Shown in pieces: positions 1 through 12,780 of a DNA stretch of 64,000 nt; the first letter of the stretch is position 1, and every line of letters begins with the position of its first letter. The stretch comes from Hyphomicrobiales bacterium (GTDB lineage Bacteria; Pseudomonadota; Alphaproteobacteria; Rhizobiales; Beijerinckiaceae): the NCBI GenBank assembly GCA_900470775.1, contig UCBZ01000027.1:80039-144038 (forward strand), read 5' to 3'. Position numbers and translations under genes: made by a program. The notes below the pieces were generated by a model. That model was not told the DNA's origin. It ran no database searches and was given only the letters and a program-made list of their open reading frames with translations.

Positions 1-201
1 CGTCGCCAGGTCTCCGATCGATTTCGACCGATCGGCCATCAGCCGCACCACGATGCCGCCGAGCTTGGCCTTGGCATCTTCGGCGACAGCAATGTGGTCG
101 TCGTTCCGGATCGCTTCCCAGGCCCTGGCCTGGATCGCCTCGGCGACGAGGAGCTCTTGGGAATTCAGGACGCCGGGGAAGCGGAAGGCAGGCATAGGCA
201 T
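1..201 (-). CDS. Hypothetical protein, 3'-truncated by window edge
   Basis: An open frame of 67 codons runs off the left edge; only the N-terminus is visible. It begins MPMPAFRFPG and continues into an acidic/alanine-rich helical stretch (residues 17-45) with no recognisable motif or signal peptide. I chose the ATG at 199-201; a second in-frame ATG lies two codons in. The start has only a weak purine-rich stretch upstream (GAG). It is transcribed away from the tRNA-Val gene, in the same direction. I do not recognise the family. The frame fits the codon bias of the window (G/C-ending third positions), which is why I treat it as real. Confidence 0.45.
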   Translation of the reverse strand, partial: MPMPAFRFPGVLNSQELLVAEAIQARAWEAIRNDDHIAVAEDAKAKLGGIVVRLMADRSKSIGDLAT

Positions 202-363
202 GGTCTCGATTGCGTGGCGGCAAGATAGGGATGGCCGTCCGGACCGCAAGCCCCGTCCTACCATGACGCGGGCAACGGGGCCCATGCTCTTATGCGGCTT
301 GACCGCCTGGGAGCCCCGCTCGCCGAGCCCTTTTTCGTTGTCGTGGCCCCACTCGCGGCCCCA

Positions 364-394
364 AACGAAAACGGCCTCCCCGGAGGGAGGCCGT
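364..394 (-). terminator. Rho-independent terminator after tRNA-Val
   Basis: On the minus strand an ACGGCCTCC stem closes on GGAGGCCGT around a short loop and is followed by TTTTCGTTT. It lies about 27 bases past the 3' end of the tRNA, so it most likely ends the tRNA transcript. Confidence 0.7.
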
Positions 395-420
395 AACCCC
401 CAGCAAACACTGAGGAAATA

Positions 421-495
<75 letters not shown>

Positions 496-661
496 GTCTG
501 CCGCGTCGGGATATCGTCGCGGCGGTCGGAACAGGCCCTGCCGTTGCCGGCTGACCATGTTGCGAGGTGTGCGGCTATAGCCGCTCGTTTCCCGGCTTGC
601 AAGGCGCTTTCGCGAGAAAGCGTCTCGACGCCGAAGCGCTTCGTCACAAGAGGCCTTGGCC

Positions 662-1021
662 TCAGGCCGCGAGCAGTTTTTCGACCTCGTTCACCAGCTC
701 GCGCAGGTGGAAGGGCTTCGAGAGCACCTTCGCATCCTTGGGCGTCTGCGAATCGGGGTTGAGCGCGACCGCGGCGAAGCCCGTGATGAACATCACCTTG
801 ATGTCGGGATCGAGCTCGGTGGCGCGGCGCGCCAGCTCGATGCCATCCATCTCCGGCATGACGATGTCCGTCAGCAGCAGCTCGAAGGGCTCTTCGCGCA
901 GGCGGTTATAAGCCGAAAGCCCGTTGTCGAAGGAGGCCACGTCGTAGCCCGCATTCTGCAGGGCCTTGACCAGGAAACGGCGCATGTCGTTGTCGTCTTC
1001 GGCGAGAAGTATCTTGGTCAT
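662..1021 (-). CDS. cpdR: CpdR-type single-domain response regulator
   Basis: A 119-residue stand-alone receiver domain with no output domain. The acidic pocket is D9/D10, the phospho-acceptor is D52 in LLTDIVMPEMDG, the switch threonine is T80 and the conserved lysine is K102 in LSKPF. In Caulobacter and rhizobia CpdR, when unphosphorylated, acts as a ClpXP adaptor that sends cell-cycle substrates to degradation; its phosphorylation comes from CckA-ChpT. The C-terminus ends in LLAA, which resembles a ClpXP-recognised tail. It is divergent from an N-formylglutamate amidohydrolase gene, an arrangement I know from other rhizobia. Assignment to CpdR rather than another lone receiver rests on sequence feel and this neighbourhood. 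Confidence 0.87.
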   Translation of the reverse strand: MTKILLAEDDNDMRRFLVKALQNAGYDVASFDNGLSAYNRLREEPFELLLTDIVMPEMDGIELARRATELDPDIKVMFITGFAAVALNPDSQTPKDAKVLSKPFHLRELVNEVEKLLAA

Positions 1022-1281
1022 GGGCCTGATGTGTCCGTCCCGTAAGGCCTGTCTTCAAGAGGTCGAAGATGCCGGCCTGGCCACCTCGCCTCATTCATTG
1101 TCTGGCGCCCGCGCCGTTTCCGGGACTAGCGCCGGCAGGGTTATCGGCCCATCCCCGTGCTTGGAACCCTGCGTTTCTATAAGGCATCACCATGGTAAAC
1201 AACGGGTGAATCCTTTGCCGATGGCGGCTGCGCGCGGGGAGCGCTTCAACAGCGGCCCTTTGTGTGCTTGTGTCCAGGGGC

Positions 1282-2202
1282 ATGACCGCAGCAACTACGC
1301 CTTTCCCGCTTGGTTCCGAGGATGTCGTCGCCGAGATCGAGCGACCGTTCACGCTGTATCAGCCGGCGCTCCATATCGTGCCCGTGGTGGTCGACGTGCC
1401 TCATGCCGGGCGACGCTATCCGCGTGCCTTCGTCGAGCGGGCGCGGTTGCCGTTGCGCTCGCTGCGCCGCTCGGAGGACGCTTTCGTCGACCAGCTCTTC
1501 GCACGCAGCGTGGCGCTGGGCGCTCCGCTGCTCGTCGCCGAGTTCCCGCGCGCCTATCTCGACGTCAACCGCGAGCCCTATGAGCTCGACCCACGGATGT
1601 TCGACGGGCGGCTGCCGGCCTTCGCCAATACCCGCTCGATGCGGGTCGCCGGCGGGCTCGGCACGATCCCCCGCATCGTCGGGGACGGGCACGAGATCTA
1701 TTTCGGGCGCATTCCGGTGGAGGAGGCGCTGGCACGGATCGAACGGCTCTACCGGCCCTATCATGCCGGCTTGCGCGATCTGGTGCAGCGCACGCAGCGC
1801 TCCTTCGGCACCTGCATCCTGGTCGATGCGCATTCGATGCCGTCGAGCGGGCTCGACCGCGACGGCCCGGCCAAGCCGGACATCATCCTGGGCGACCGCT
1901 TCGGCACCAGCGCGGCCGGCTACATCACCGACATCGCCGAGGCCGCCTTTGCGAAGCTCGGGCTGAGCGTGACGCGCAACCGGCCCTATGCCGGCGGCTT
2001 CATCACGGAGCATTACGGGGCGCCGAGCGCCGGCGTGCACACGCTGCAGATCGAGATCAACCGCGCGCTCTACATGAACGAGACCACGCTGATGCCGCAT
2101 GCGGGCTTTGCCGCGCTCGAGCAGGCGGTTTCCTCGGCGATGGCCGATTGCTTCGCGCGCTGGAGCGGCTGGCTCGACGAGTTCCGGCAGGCGGCGGAAT
2201 AG
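1282..2202 (+). CDS. N-formylglutamate amidohydrolase
   Basis: A 306-residue FGase-family (pfam05013) enzyme predicted to cleave N-formyl-L-glutamate to formate and glutamate, the last step of one histidine-degradation route. Visible family blocks are DVPHAGRRYP near the N-terminus, FPRAYLDVNREPYELD around residue 85, LVDAHSMPS in the middle and LQIEINRALYMNE near the C-terminus, which carry the expected metal-binding Asp, His and Glu residues. I chose ATG 1282; a GTG at 1264 would add six residues but has no ribosome-binding site. No other hut genes are present, so the true substrate may be a different N-formyl or N-acyl amino acid. The gene is divergent from cpdR and convergent with the small RNA gene that follows. 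Confidence 0.85.
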   Translation: MTAATTPFPLGSEDVVAEIERPFTLYQPALHIVPVVVDVPHAGRRYPRAFVERARLPLRSLRRSEDAFVDQLFARSVALGAPLLVAEFPRAYLDVNREPYELDPRMFDGRLPAFANTRSMRVAGGLGTIPRIVGDGHEIYFGRIPVEEALARIERLYRPYHAGLRDLVQRTQRSFGTCILVDAHSMPSSGLDRDGPAKPDIILGDRFGTSAAGYITDIAEAAFAKLGLSVTRNRPYAGGFITEHYGAPSAGVHTLQIEINRALYMNETTLMPHAGFAALEQAVSSAMADCFARWSGWLDEFRQAAE

Positions 2203-2244
2203 GCGCGGCGGCACAGTTCGCGGCGTCGGTTGCCGACGCAACCC

Positions 2245-2339
2245 AAAAAAAGGGCCGCGCACTTTCGTGGCGGCCCAAGTCTAGGGAGGAAACGCCCAAG
2301 GAGGGCAACGAAGGCTTGAGGTGATCGCCCCTTCGCAGT
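2245..2339 (-). ncRNA. mmgR: mmgR/suhB-family (alpha-r8) small RNA
   Basis: About 95 nt on the minus strand. In order: a hairpin with stem CGAAGG/CCTTCG (2330-2335 with 2309-2314), a hairpin GCCC/GGGC with loop UCCUU (2294-2306), a single-stranded UUUCCUCCCU (2283-2292), then a terminator hairpin GGGCCGC/GCGGCCC with seven U residues (2245-2276). The UUUCCUCCCU ten-mer is, as I recall, the invariant element of the Sinorhizobium meliloti mmgR RNA, Rfam suhB family, which limits polyhydroxybutyrate granule formation. The location, between an N-formylglutamate amidohydrolase gene and an inositol-monophosphatase-family gene, fits that family. The 5' end is inferred from the promoter and was not measured. 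Confidence 0.83.
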
Positions 2340-2343
2340 GCAC

Positions 2344-2372
2344 AATATGAAGGTGCAGCGCAAAAAAGCAAG
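2344..2372 (-). promoter_or_regulatory. Promoter of the mmgR-type RNA
   Basis: Minus-strand -35 CTTGCT (2367-2372) and -10 CATATT (2344-2349) are separated by 17 bp, the optimal spacing for the housekeeping sigma factor. Transcription would begin near 2337-2339, just before the first hairpin. Confidence 0.6.
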
Positions 2373-2544
2373 TGGCCTTACCAAAATTGTCACGCAGCGG
2401 GCGTCGTATGGGGCATGCGCCTGACGCGGGACAAGACACGCTGAGCGTCGGGCGCCTTGCCTTTCCACGCCTGCCCGCCCATCAGGGCTGGACGACTGGA
2501 TTGGTGGCGTGGCGCGGCAGCGCGGCGCAGATGTGGGGGCTTTG

Positions 2545-3333
2545 ATGAGCGCGGTCGATTTCGGAGCCTTCGTGGCTGAGCTCGCGACCGAGTCCGGCCG
2601 GGCGATCCTGCCGTTCTTCCGGGCGCATCATGCGATGGAGGACAAGTCGGCGGGCGGCGTGTTCGATCCCGTCACGGAAGCCGACCGAGCCGGCGAGAAC
2701 ATCATGCGCCATCTGATCAAGCGCAGCTTCCCGGCCCATGGCGTTCTCGGCGAGGAGTTCGGCAACGAGAATACCGATGCCGAATATGTCTGGGTGCTTG
2801 ATCCGATCGACGGCACCCGCGCCTTCATCTCCGGCATCCCGGTCTGGGGCACGCTGATCGGGCTGACCCGGGGCGGTACGCCCGTCTACGGCATGATGCA
2901 CCAGCCCTTCACCGGCGAGCGCTATTCCGGCGACGGCCGCGAGGCCCGCTACGAGGGGCCGGGGGGTGCGAAGAAGCTGCGCACGCGCCAGGCAGCCGAT
3001 CTTGCTGCGGCCACGTTGATGACGACATCGCCGGCACTGTTCAAGGGCGAGGAGGCGGCCGCCTATGGCCGCGTCGAGAGCCAGGTGCGGCTCGCACGCT
3101 ATGGCTGCGATTGCTACGCCTATTGCATGCTGGCCGCTGGCCATGTCGATCTCGTCATCGAGAGCGGGCTGAAGCCCTACGACATCGTCGCGCTGATCCC
3201 GATCATCGAGGGCGCCGGCGGGATCGTCACCTCATGGGAGGGCGGCAGTGCCGCCGGGGGCGGGCGCGTCATCGCCGCCGCCAGCAAGCCGCTGCATGAG
3301 GCCGCGCTCGCGCTGCTCGCCGGCCGGAGCTGA
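2545..3333 (+). CDS. hisN: Inositol-monophosphatase-family phosphatase, HisN-type
   Basis: A 262-residue magnesium-dependent phosphatase of the IMPase fold. Motif GEEFG (about residue 70) and DPIDGTRAF (about 90) hold the metal ligands, and YDIVALIPIIEGAGG (about 213) is the C-terminal family block. The sequence looks closest to the histidinol-phosphatase (HisN, TIGR02067) branch, which converts histidinol phosphate to histidinol; myo-inositol phosphatase (SuhB) is the alternative. I prefer ATG 2545, seven bases after a G-rich stretch, over GTG 2509. Its 3' end overlaps the end of the convergent hydrolase gene by 102 bp. It diverges from the mmgR-type RNA, the position that gave the suhB RNA family its name. 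Confidence 0.82.
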   Translation: MSAVDFGAFVAELATESGRAILPFFRAHHAMEDKSAGGVFDPVTEADRAGENIMRHLIKRSFPAHGVLGEEFGNENTDAEYVWVLDPIDGTRAFISGIPVWGTLIGLTRGGTPVYGMMHQPFTGERYSGDGREARYEGPGGAKKLRTRQAADLAAATLMTTSPALFKGEEAAAYGRVESQVRLARYGCDCYAYCMLAAGHVDLVIESGLKPYDIVALIPIIEGAGGIVTSWEGGSAAGGGRVIAAASKPLHEAALALLAGRS

Positions 3334-4317
3334 GGGGCCTGAACTGAGGCCCGCATCCTCGCCGGGGATGAAGGCATCGAAGGCCGCCCAGAACTGGTTC
3401 CTGATCGCGTCCGTCTCCATCAGGATCTCGTGCCGCGCGGTCGGCAGGATCAGTGCCTGGCCGGTCTTGAGGCGGGCGGCGAAGCGCTCGATCGCCGGCG
3501 TCGAGACGACCCGGTCCTGACCTGCGGCGATGACCAGCGTCGGCACGCGCACCTCGCGCGCGGCCGAGGGTGCATTGAGCCGCGCCATCAGCCGGAAGGC
3601 GGTGTGGACCCAGGCGATGGTCGGGTCGCCGATGCTGAGCTGGCGGGCAGCCGCCGAGAGCGCGCTGTTGCGGGCATAGCGTTCGGGATCGCCGGTCAGC
3701 CGGTTGCCGTCGAAGGGTTTGGTCGCGATCGCGGTCTCGCCGCCGCCGGGCACGAAGGCTTTGCCGAAGCCGAGCCAGAACAGCAGGCTTGCGAGCCTGC
3801 TGGCCGGACCCGGCCGCTCGATGATGGTCAGGCCCAGCATCGGCGCCAGCGCCACCAGCCGCGAGACCGGCAGTGCATTCTGCCTGGCGGCGTCGAGGCA
3901 GATGGCCGCTCCCATGGAATGGGCGAGCACGAAATAAGGTCCGGGCAGTTTCTCGTGCATCTGCGCCATGGCGAGTGCGAGGTCATCCTCGTAGTGCCGC
4001 AGCCGCCCGACATGGCCCTTGCGTTCGCGTGAGACGAAGCGCTGCGAGCCACCCTGGCCGCGCCAGTCGAAGGCCAGCACATGAAAGCCGCGCCGGCGCA
4101 GTTCGGCTGCGGTCTCGCTGTAGCGTTCGATGAATTCGGCGCGACCCTGGACGAGGACGACCGTACCGCGGACGGCCTTCACCGTCGGGCGCCAGCTCGC
4201 GAAGCGGATTTGCGCGCGATCGCGCGTCGCCGCGAACCAGACCTTGCCATGGCCGGGCACCGGATAGTCGGGGTGAGCGAAGAGTTCCGCGTCTGGCAGA
4301 GCTGATGTCGAAGCCAT
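3232..4317 (-). CDS. Alpha/beta hydrolase, lysophospholipase-like
   Basis: A 361-residue serine hydrolase of the PldB/monoglyceride-lipase group (Hydrolase_4). The nucleophile is S134 in AHSMGA; the acid is likely the Asp of GQDRVVS (about residue 275) and the base the His of TARHEIL (about 305). The oxyanion region VLVQGRAEF and AFDWRGQGGS are typical. It would act on lysophospholipids or monoacylglycerols; no signal peptide is seen. ATG 4315-4317 is the first start that leaves a normal family N-terminus. The last 33 or so residues, rich in Gly, Ala and Pro, extend past the domain and lie antisense to the end of the convergent hisN gene, so the tail may be a read-through after loss of an earlier stop. 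Confidence 0.85.
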   Translation of the reverse strand: MASTSALPDAELFAHPDYPVPGHGKVWFAATRDRAQIRFASWRPTVKAVRGTVVLVQGRAEFIERYSETAAELRRRGFHVLAFDWRGQGGSQRFVSRERKGHVGRLRHYEDDLALAMAQMHEKLPGPYFVLAHSMGAAICLDAARQNALPVSRLVALAPMLGLTIIERPGPASRLASLLFWLGFGKAFVPGGGETAIATKPFDGNRLTGDPERYARNSALSAAARQLSIGDPTIAWVHTAFRLMARLNAPSAAREVRVPTLVIAAGQDRVVSTPAIERFAARLKTGQALILPTARHEILMETDAIRNQFWAAFDAFIPGEDAGLSSGPSAPAGEQRERGLMQRLAGGGDDAPAPGGTAALP

Positions 4318-4469
4318 GATGGATCTCGAAGCTCCGGCCGCTGTCGAATCGGCGCGCCCACTGCGGGACGAACGGTCTCGGTTATGCCTGCCGCAACGGC
4401 CTCTTGAAAAGCCGAAAACACCTTCCCAATTCAATGCTGCGCAGGCCTCAAACCGGCTGCGCGAACCTG

Positions 4470-4532
4470 AACCAGGCCCGCGCTCATGCCGAGGCGGGCT
4501 GGACGAAAACGTCGCTTCCTTTGGAGGACATC
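4470..4532 (+). promoter_or_regulatory. Candidate ROSE-type RNA thermometer
   Basis: The 5' leader of the small heat-shock gene can fold a GCCCGC/GCGGGC hairpin (about 4478-4501) and then a short hairpin in which UCGCUUCC (4512-4519) faces the ribosome-binding site GGAGGA (4523-4528). UCGCU matches the UYGCU motif of ROSE elements, which mask the Shine-Dalgarno of rhizobial hsp20 genes at low temperature. Only the 3' hairpin was checked by eye; no folding was computed. Confidence 0.5.
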
Positions 4533-5006
4533 ATGCGTCACTTTGATCTTTCCCCGCTTTATCGTTCGACCGTCGGCTTCGACCGCCTGTTCTCGCTGCT
4601 TGACCAGGCGACCAGCGCCGAGGCCGCCCCGACTTATCCGCCCTACAACATCGAGCGCACTGCCGAGAACGCCTACCGCATCAGCATCGCGGTCGCGGGC
4701 TTTGGCGAGGGCGACCTTGCCATCGAGAGCAAGGAGAACGCGCTCACCGTGCGCGGCGAGAAGCAGGCCAACGACAATGGCGAGCAGCGCGAGGTCCTGC
4801 ATCAGGGCATCGCGGCGCGCGCCTTCGAGCGTCGCTTCCAGCTTGCCGACTATGTGCAGGTGACCGGCGCCGGCCTCGAGAACGGGCTGCTCCACATCGA
4901 TCTCGTTCGCGAGATTCCCGAGGCCAAGAAGCCCCGCCAGATCGCGATCGGCGGCGGCAAGGCCAAGGTGCTCGAAGCCAAGGTCGAGACCGCCAAAGCT
5001 GCGTAG
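4533..5006 (+). CDS. Small heat-shock protein (Hsp20/IbpA family)
   Basis: A 157-residue ATP-independent holdase chaperone. The N-terminus MRHFDLSPLYRSTVGFDRLF is the class A rhizobial pattern; the alpha-crystallin domain spans roughly residues 38-135 (IERTAENAYRISIAVAGF to GLLHIDLVREIPE), followed by an EIPEAKKPRQIAI tail holding the IxI-like anchor. ATG 4533 has a GGAGG five bases upstream. The leader holds a possible ROSE thermometer and the gene is followed by a strong terminator, so it is likely a single-gene heat-induced unit. Class A members co-oligomerise; I cannot tell from sequence whether a partner exists elsewhere. Confidence 0.92.
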   Translation: MRHFDLSPLYRSTVGFDRLFSLLDQATSAEAAPTYPPYNIERTAENAYRISIAVAGFGEGDLAIESKENALTVRGEKQANDNGEQREVLHQGIAARAFERRFQLADYVQVTGAGLENGLLHIDLVREIPEAKKPRQIAIGGGKAKVLEAKVETAKAA

Positions 5007-5052
5007 CATTGCAAGGTCGCGTAATCCGCAGCCAGTGCCTGCCTGAACAGGA

Positions 5053-5086
5053 AGGGCGCTTTTGGGAAACCGGAAGCGCCCTTTTT
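5053..5086 (+). terminator. Terminator of the hsp20 gene
   Basis: GGGCGCTT (5054-5061) pairs with AAGCGCCC (5074-5081) around a 12-base loop and is followed by five T residues. It lies 47 bases after the hsp20 stop. Confidence 0.85.
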
Positions 5087-5129
5087 GGTGTCTCGATGTT
5101 AGATTATGATGGTTTCTCTCGGAAACACG

Positions 5130-5237
5130 CCGTCATCCTGGGCGACCGAAGGTCGTCCCGGGATTCATCGTAGAGCGTCGGAGCCTTCCGATGGATCCCG
5201 GAGCTGCGCGGCTTCGCCGCTTGTCCAGGATGACGCG
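5130..5237. repeat. Intergenic palindromic repeat, group A copy 1
   Basis: About 108 bp that begins with CCGTCATCCTGGGCGACCG and ends with CTTGTCCAGGATGACG, so the two ends are inverted repeats. Inner blocks (GAAGGTCGTCCCGGGAT, GATCCCGGAGCTG) are also inverted. The copy at 42091-42201 is nearly identical at both ends and differs mainly in the centre. Confidence 0.8.
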
Positions 5238-5263
5238 GTATTTCCGAAAATTGCGCAATCGAT

Positions 5264-6196
5264 TCAGTCCATCGGCGTGACCGGCACCTCGGGCGTTTCC
5301 GGCTTGGGCGTCGTGGGCGTCGCATCCTCCGTCTGGACCGGCGGGAGCTGCGCCGGGATGCCGGGCTGCTCGGTGCGGGCGAGCGGCGGCTCGCGCTCGG
5401 TCTTCTCGGTGCCACGCACGTCGCTGGGATTGACCAGCCGGGGTTTCTCGGCGCCCGTGGCGGGGTCGCTGGGGCCCGGTGTCGGCACGGCCGGCGTTGC
5501 GGGTGAGGGCGGCACCACGGTCGCGGGCGCGGTCGCGGCAGCAGGCGGTTTTTCGGCAGGCGGTGCGGGCTCGGCGCGCGGTGGTGCCGCCGGCGAGGGC
5601 GGGCTTTGTGTCGCAGGTGCGCTGGCTGCGGCCGGCGGCTTCTCCGTGGGTGGCGCAGGTTCGGCATGCGGCGGGGCGGCCGGTGCCGGCGGCACCACCG
5701 TTGCCGGCGCATTGGCCTGGCCTGGCGGCTTCAGCGAAGTCGGCCGTTGCGGCGGGCGCGGCGCGACGCGTGGGGGGCGGATCTCGTCGCTAGGGTCGAT
5801 GCGGGCGACGCGCGGAGCGCGGGGCGGCCCTTGCAGCACGATCTCGTCGAGCAGCCGGCCGCTATAGGGATCGACGATCAGCCGCACGCGGCTGCCGGAC
5901 CGCGTCCGGCCGTCGATCACGTAAGCGGAGCCTGTCGCCGTCAACGCGGTGCGATCGACCTGGGCGAGGCCGAAATCGCGCGCCGCGATGCGACCAATGG
6001 CGCGCGACGGAATTTGCGCGGGCGGTCGCGGTGCGGCGTAGCGATAGCTGTAGCCAAAACGCTGTTCGAGATAGGGCGCGTCTTCTTCATAGAGGTACAT
6101 CTGGGCCGATGCGGCGCCGGCGGTGCCGGCCAATGCGCCGGCAACCGCCAGGCCCATCAACGCGGTACGTTTCGGCGCGGTCGAACGAAATGCCAT
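5264..6196 (-). CDS. Secreted proline-rich protein with internal repeats
   Basis: A 310-residue protein with a Sec signal peptide (hydrophobic LMGLAVAGALAGTAGAASA, cleavage near residue 31). A short folded region (about 35-135) resembles small PepSY-like modules: RDFGLAQVDR and GSRVRLIVDPYSGRLLDEI. The rest is low-complexity Pro/Ala with about two and a half copies of a 30-residue unit (APATxxPPxPAAPPxAEPAPP followed by EKPPAAA). ATG 6194-6196 has AAAGG seven bases upstream; an upstream TTG is less likely. It is probably periplasmic, with the Pro-rich tail acting as a spacer or wall-spanning stalk. I do not know its function. The neighbours are unrelated. Confidence 0.7.
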   Translation of the reverse strand: MAFRSTAPKRTALMGLAVAGALAGTAGAASAQMYLYEEDAPYLEQRFGYSYRYAAPRPPAQIPSRAIGRIAARDFGLAQVDRTALTATGSAYVIDGRTRSGSRVRLIVDPYSGRLLDEIVLQGPPRAPRVARIDPSDEIRPPRVAPRPPQRPTSLKPPGQANAPATVVPPAPAAPPHAEPAPPTEKPPAAASAPATQSPPSPAAPPRAEPAPPAEKPPAAATAPATVVPPSPATPAVPTPGPSDPATGAEKPRLVNPSDVRGTEKTEREPPLARTEQPGIPAQLPPVQTEDATPTTPKPETPEVPVTPMD

Positions 6197-6281
6197 GGTC
6201 ATCCCTTTCAAGGACTGAAAGTCAGGCTTTCAGTCTTCGTTAGGGATTGCGGCATGCATGGGGCTGGAATCGTGACGGAGT

Positions 6282-7346
6282 TCAGCCTTCTTGTGCGGCG
6301 ATCAGTGCGATGAGCTGTTCGACCTGCGCTTCCGGCGTCGCGAAGGACATCACGAAACGGCCGACGATCTCGCCCTCCGCAAGAGCGACGCCTGCCGGCA
6401 GCGCCCGGTCGGACCAGGTCAGGAAACCGACGCCGGCCGCCTTCAGCCGCTCCTGCAAGGAAGCCGACAAGATCGGAAACACTTCATTGGCCTGGCAGGG
6501 CCAGGCGAGGCGGGCCTGGCTGCTCGTTTCGATCGCGCTTGCCAGTTTCGCGGCCATGGCATTGGCGTGGCGGGCGAGGTCGAGCCAGTGGCCGTTCGCC
6601 AGCAGCCCCTCGAACTGGGCGCCGATGAGGCGGCCCTTTGACAGCGTCTGGCCGGCGCGCTTGCGGCGCCATTTCATCTCGCCAGCCTTGGCGGGGTCGA
6701 AGAAGATCACGGCTTCCGCCGCCCAGGCGCCGTTCTTGGTGCCCCCGAAGGAGAGCACGTCGACGCCGGCCTTCCAGGTCATCTCGGCCGGGCTGCAGCC
6801 GAGCGTGACCAGCGCATTGGCGAAACGGGCACCGTCCATGTGCAGGGTCAGGCCGCGCGGCGTGGCGGCGGCCTTGAGCGCGCGGATTTCGTCGAGCGAA
6901 TAGATCGTGCCGCATTCGGTCGCCTGGGTGATCGAGATCGCCTGCGGCTGGACCTGATGCAGGGCGCCCTGGCGGAAGCGGGTCAGCGTCTGCGTGACGA
7001 GATCCGGCGAGATCTTGTTGCTGGCGCCGGGCAGGCCGATCAGCTTGGCGCCGTCGCTGAAGAATTCCGGCGCGCCGCATTCGTCGTCGGCGACATGGCT
7101 TTCCTCATGGGTGAGCACCGCGCCCCAGGGGCGGGTGATGCTGGCCAGCGCGAGCGCGTTCGCCGCCGTGCCTGATGTGACGAGGAAGACCGCGACCTCG
7201 TGCTCGAAGATCTCGGCGAAGCGGCTTTCGGCCTTCTGCGTCCAGATGTCGGTGCCATAGGCGGAAGCCGGGCCGTCATTGGCGGCAATGATCGCGGCCA
7301 TGACATACGGGCTCGCGCCCGCGGTATTGTCGCTGATGAAGTTCAT
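6282..7346 (-). CDS. ltaE: Low-specificity L-threonine aldolase
   Basis: A 354-residue PLP enzyme of fold type I that cleaves threonine or allo-threonine to glycine and acetaldehyde. The Schiff-base lysine is K204 in [10 protein letters not shown], the PLP-ring aspartate is D171 in [10 protein letters not shown], and the phosphate-binding region is [14 protein letters not shown] (about residue 54). Length fits the family (about 340-360). It starts [15 protein letters not shown], the usual family start. The gene diverges from the gltB leader. With serA and serC elsewhere in the window it connects to the serine-glycine pool, but it is not in an operon with them. Confidence 0.9.
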   Translation of the reverse strand: MNFISDNTAGASPYVMAAIIAANDGPASAYGTDIWTQKAESRFAEIFEHEVAVFLVTSGTAANALALASITRPWGAVLTHEESHVADDECGAPEFFSDGAKLIGLPGASNKISPDLVTQTLTRFRQGALHQVQPQAISITQATECGTIYSLDEIRALKAAATPRGLTLHMDGARFANALVTLGCSPAEMTWKAGVDVLSFGGTKNGAWAAEAVIFFDPAKAGEMKWRRKRAGQTLSKGRLIGAQFEGLLANGHWLDLARHANAMAAKLASAIETSSQARLAWPCQANEVFPILSASLQERLKAAGVGFLTWSDRALPAGVALAEGEIVGRFVMSFATPEAQVEQLIALIAAQEG

Positions 7347-7963
7347 GCCTTTGCGTTAGCGGCGTGGCGCCTGCCTGCCAAGCGCATGCGGGCCGGGCGG
7401 CCCTGCGCAAAATGCCCATCAAAACAAGAACCGTGCAGCCCGACTCCGCCTTTCGTGCCGGATATGTCTCGTGGGCGCGCGCGATCGAAATAAAATGTCG
7501 CGCGCCTGCGAAATCGCCCCTTGTGCGGAGATTAGAATTCTGGCAAGTTCATCGCGATAGGACAGTGTTGCTGTCCCATTTTCAACTGCGTCGATTGCGA
7601 CCCTCAAGGGGTGGCTGTCGCGCCATCGCAACGGAGCGGATCGATGACGAAGGGCACGGCAAAACACGCCAAAGCCAATCGTACGTGCGCCGCCCGCAAA
7701 GCGGCGGCCTAGGACAGGCGCGACAGGGCGAAAGCCCCGGCGCCTGCGGAGGACGCGGGCGCCCCGAGACCAGCGCAAGCAAGCCTCCGACAGACGAACG
7801 GTCCGGCCATGTTGGCCCCATCCTTGCTGCCGGCTCCCAGGGGCCGCGCGCGAGCGGCGGCGGCCTGCTGCGGCGGAAGGTTTATATGGACTCAAAGGTG
7901 CCTCCCGGCGGAAGCTGGCGGGGCATTGGCAAGCAAGCGGTTTTGGGCAAGCGGGGTTTGACG
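7347..7963. other. 617-bp gltB upstream region
   Basis: The stretch between ltaE and gltB holds no gene of normal size. It contains an inverted repeat GGACAG-N5-CTGTCC (7560-7576), a 22-codon basic ORF (7644-7712), and further downstream several GC-rich inverted repeats, for example GGCGCC near 7738-7743 facing GGCGCC near 7766. No clear -35/-10 pair was found. The layout suggests a long transcribed leader for gltBD. Confidence 0.5.
7644..7712 (+). CDS. Possible 22-residue leader peptide upstream of gltB
   Basis: An ATG (7644-7646) with GGAGCGG about six to twelve bases upstream opens [22 protein letters not shown] and stops at TAG. Seven of 22 residues are Lys, Arg or His, seven or more are Ala, and one is Cys. 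GC-rich inverted repeats follow. Either it is a regulatory leader peptide of the gltBD transcript or a chance ORF; its strongly basic, low-complexity make-up and start context argue mildly for the former. No homologue is known to me. Confidence 0.35.
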   Translation: MTKGTAKHAKANRTCAARKAAA

Positions 7964-12667
<4,704 letters not shown>

Positions 12668-12780
12668 GACGGGACGTCAGCTCCGGTCGGCGCGTTCGAT
12701 CCGGAATCTCATCAGGACAGGCGCCCCGGCCAAGCGGGGATGCCCGGCGCTAAGCCGGGCAGGACGGCGAGAGACACGAC

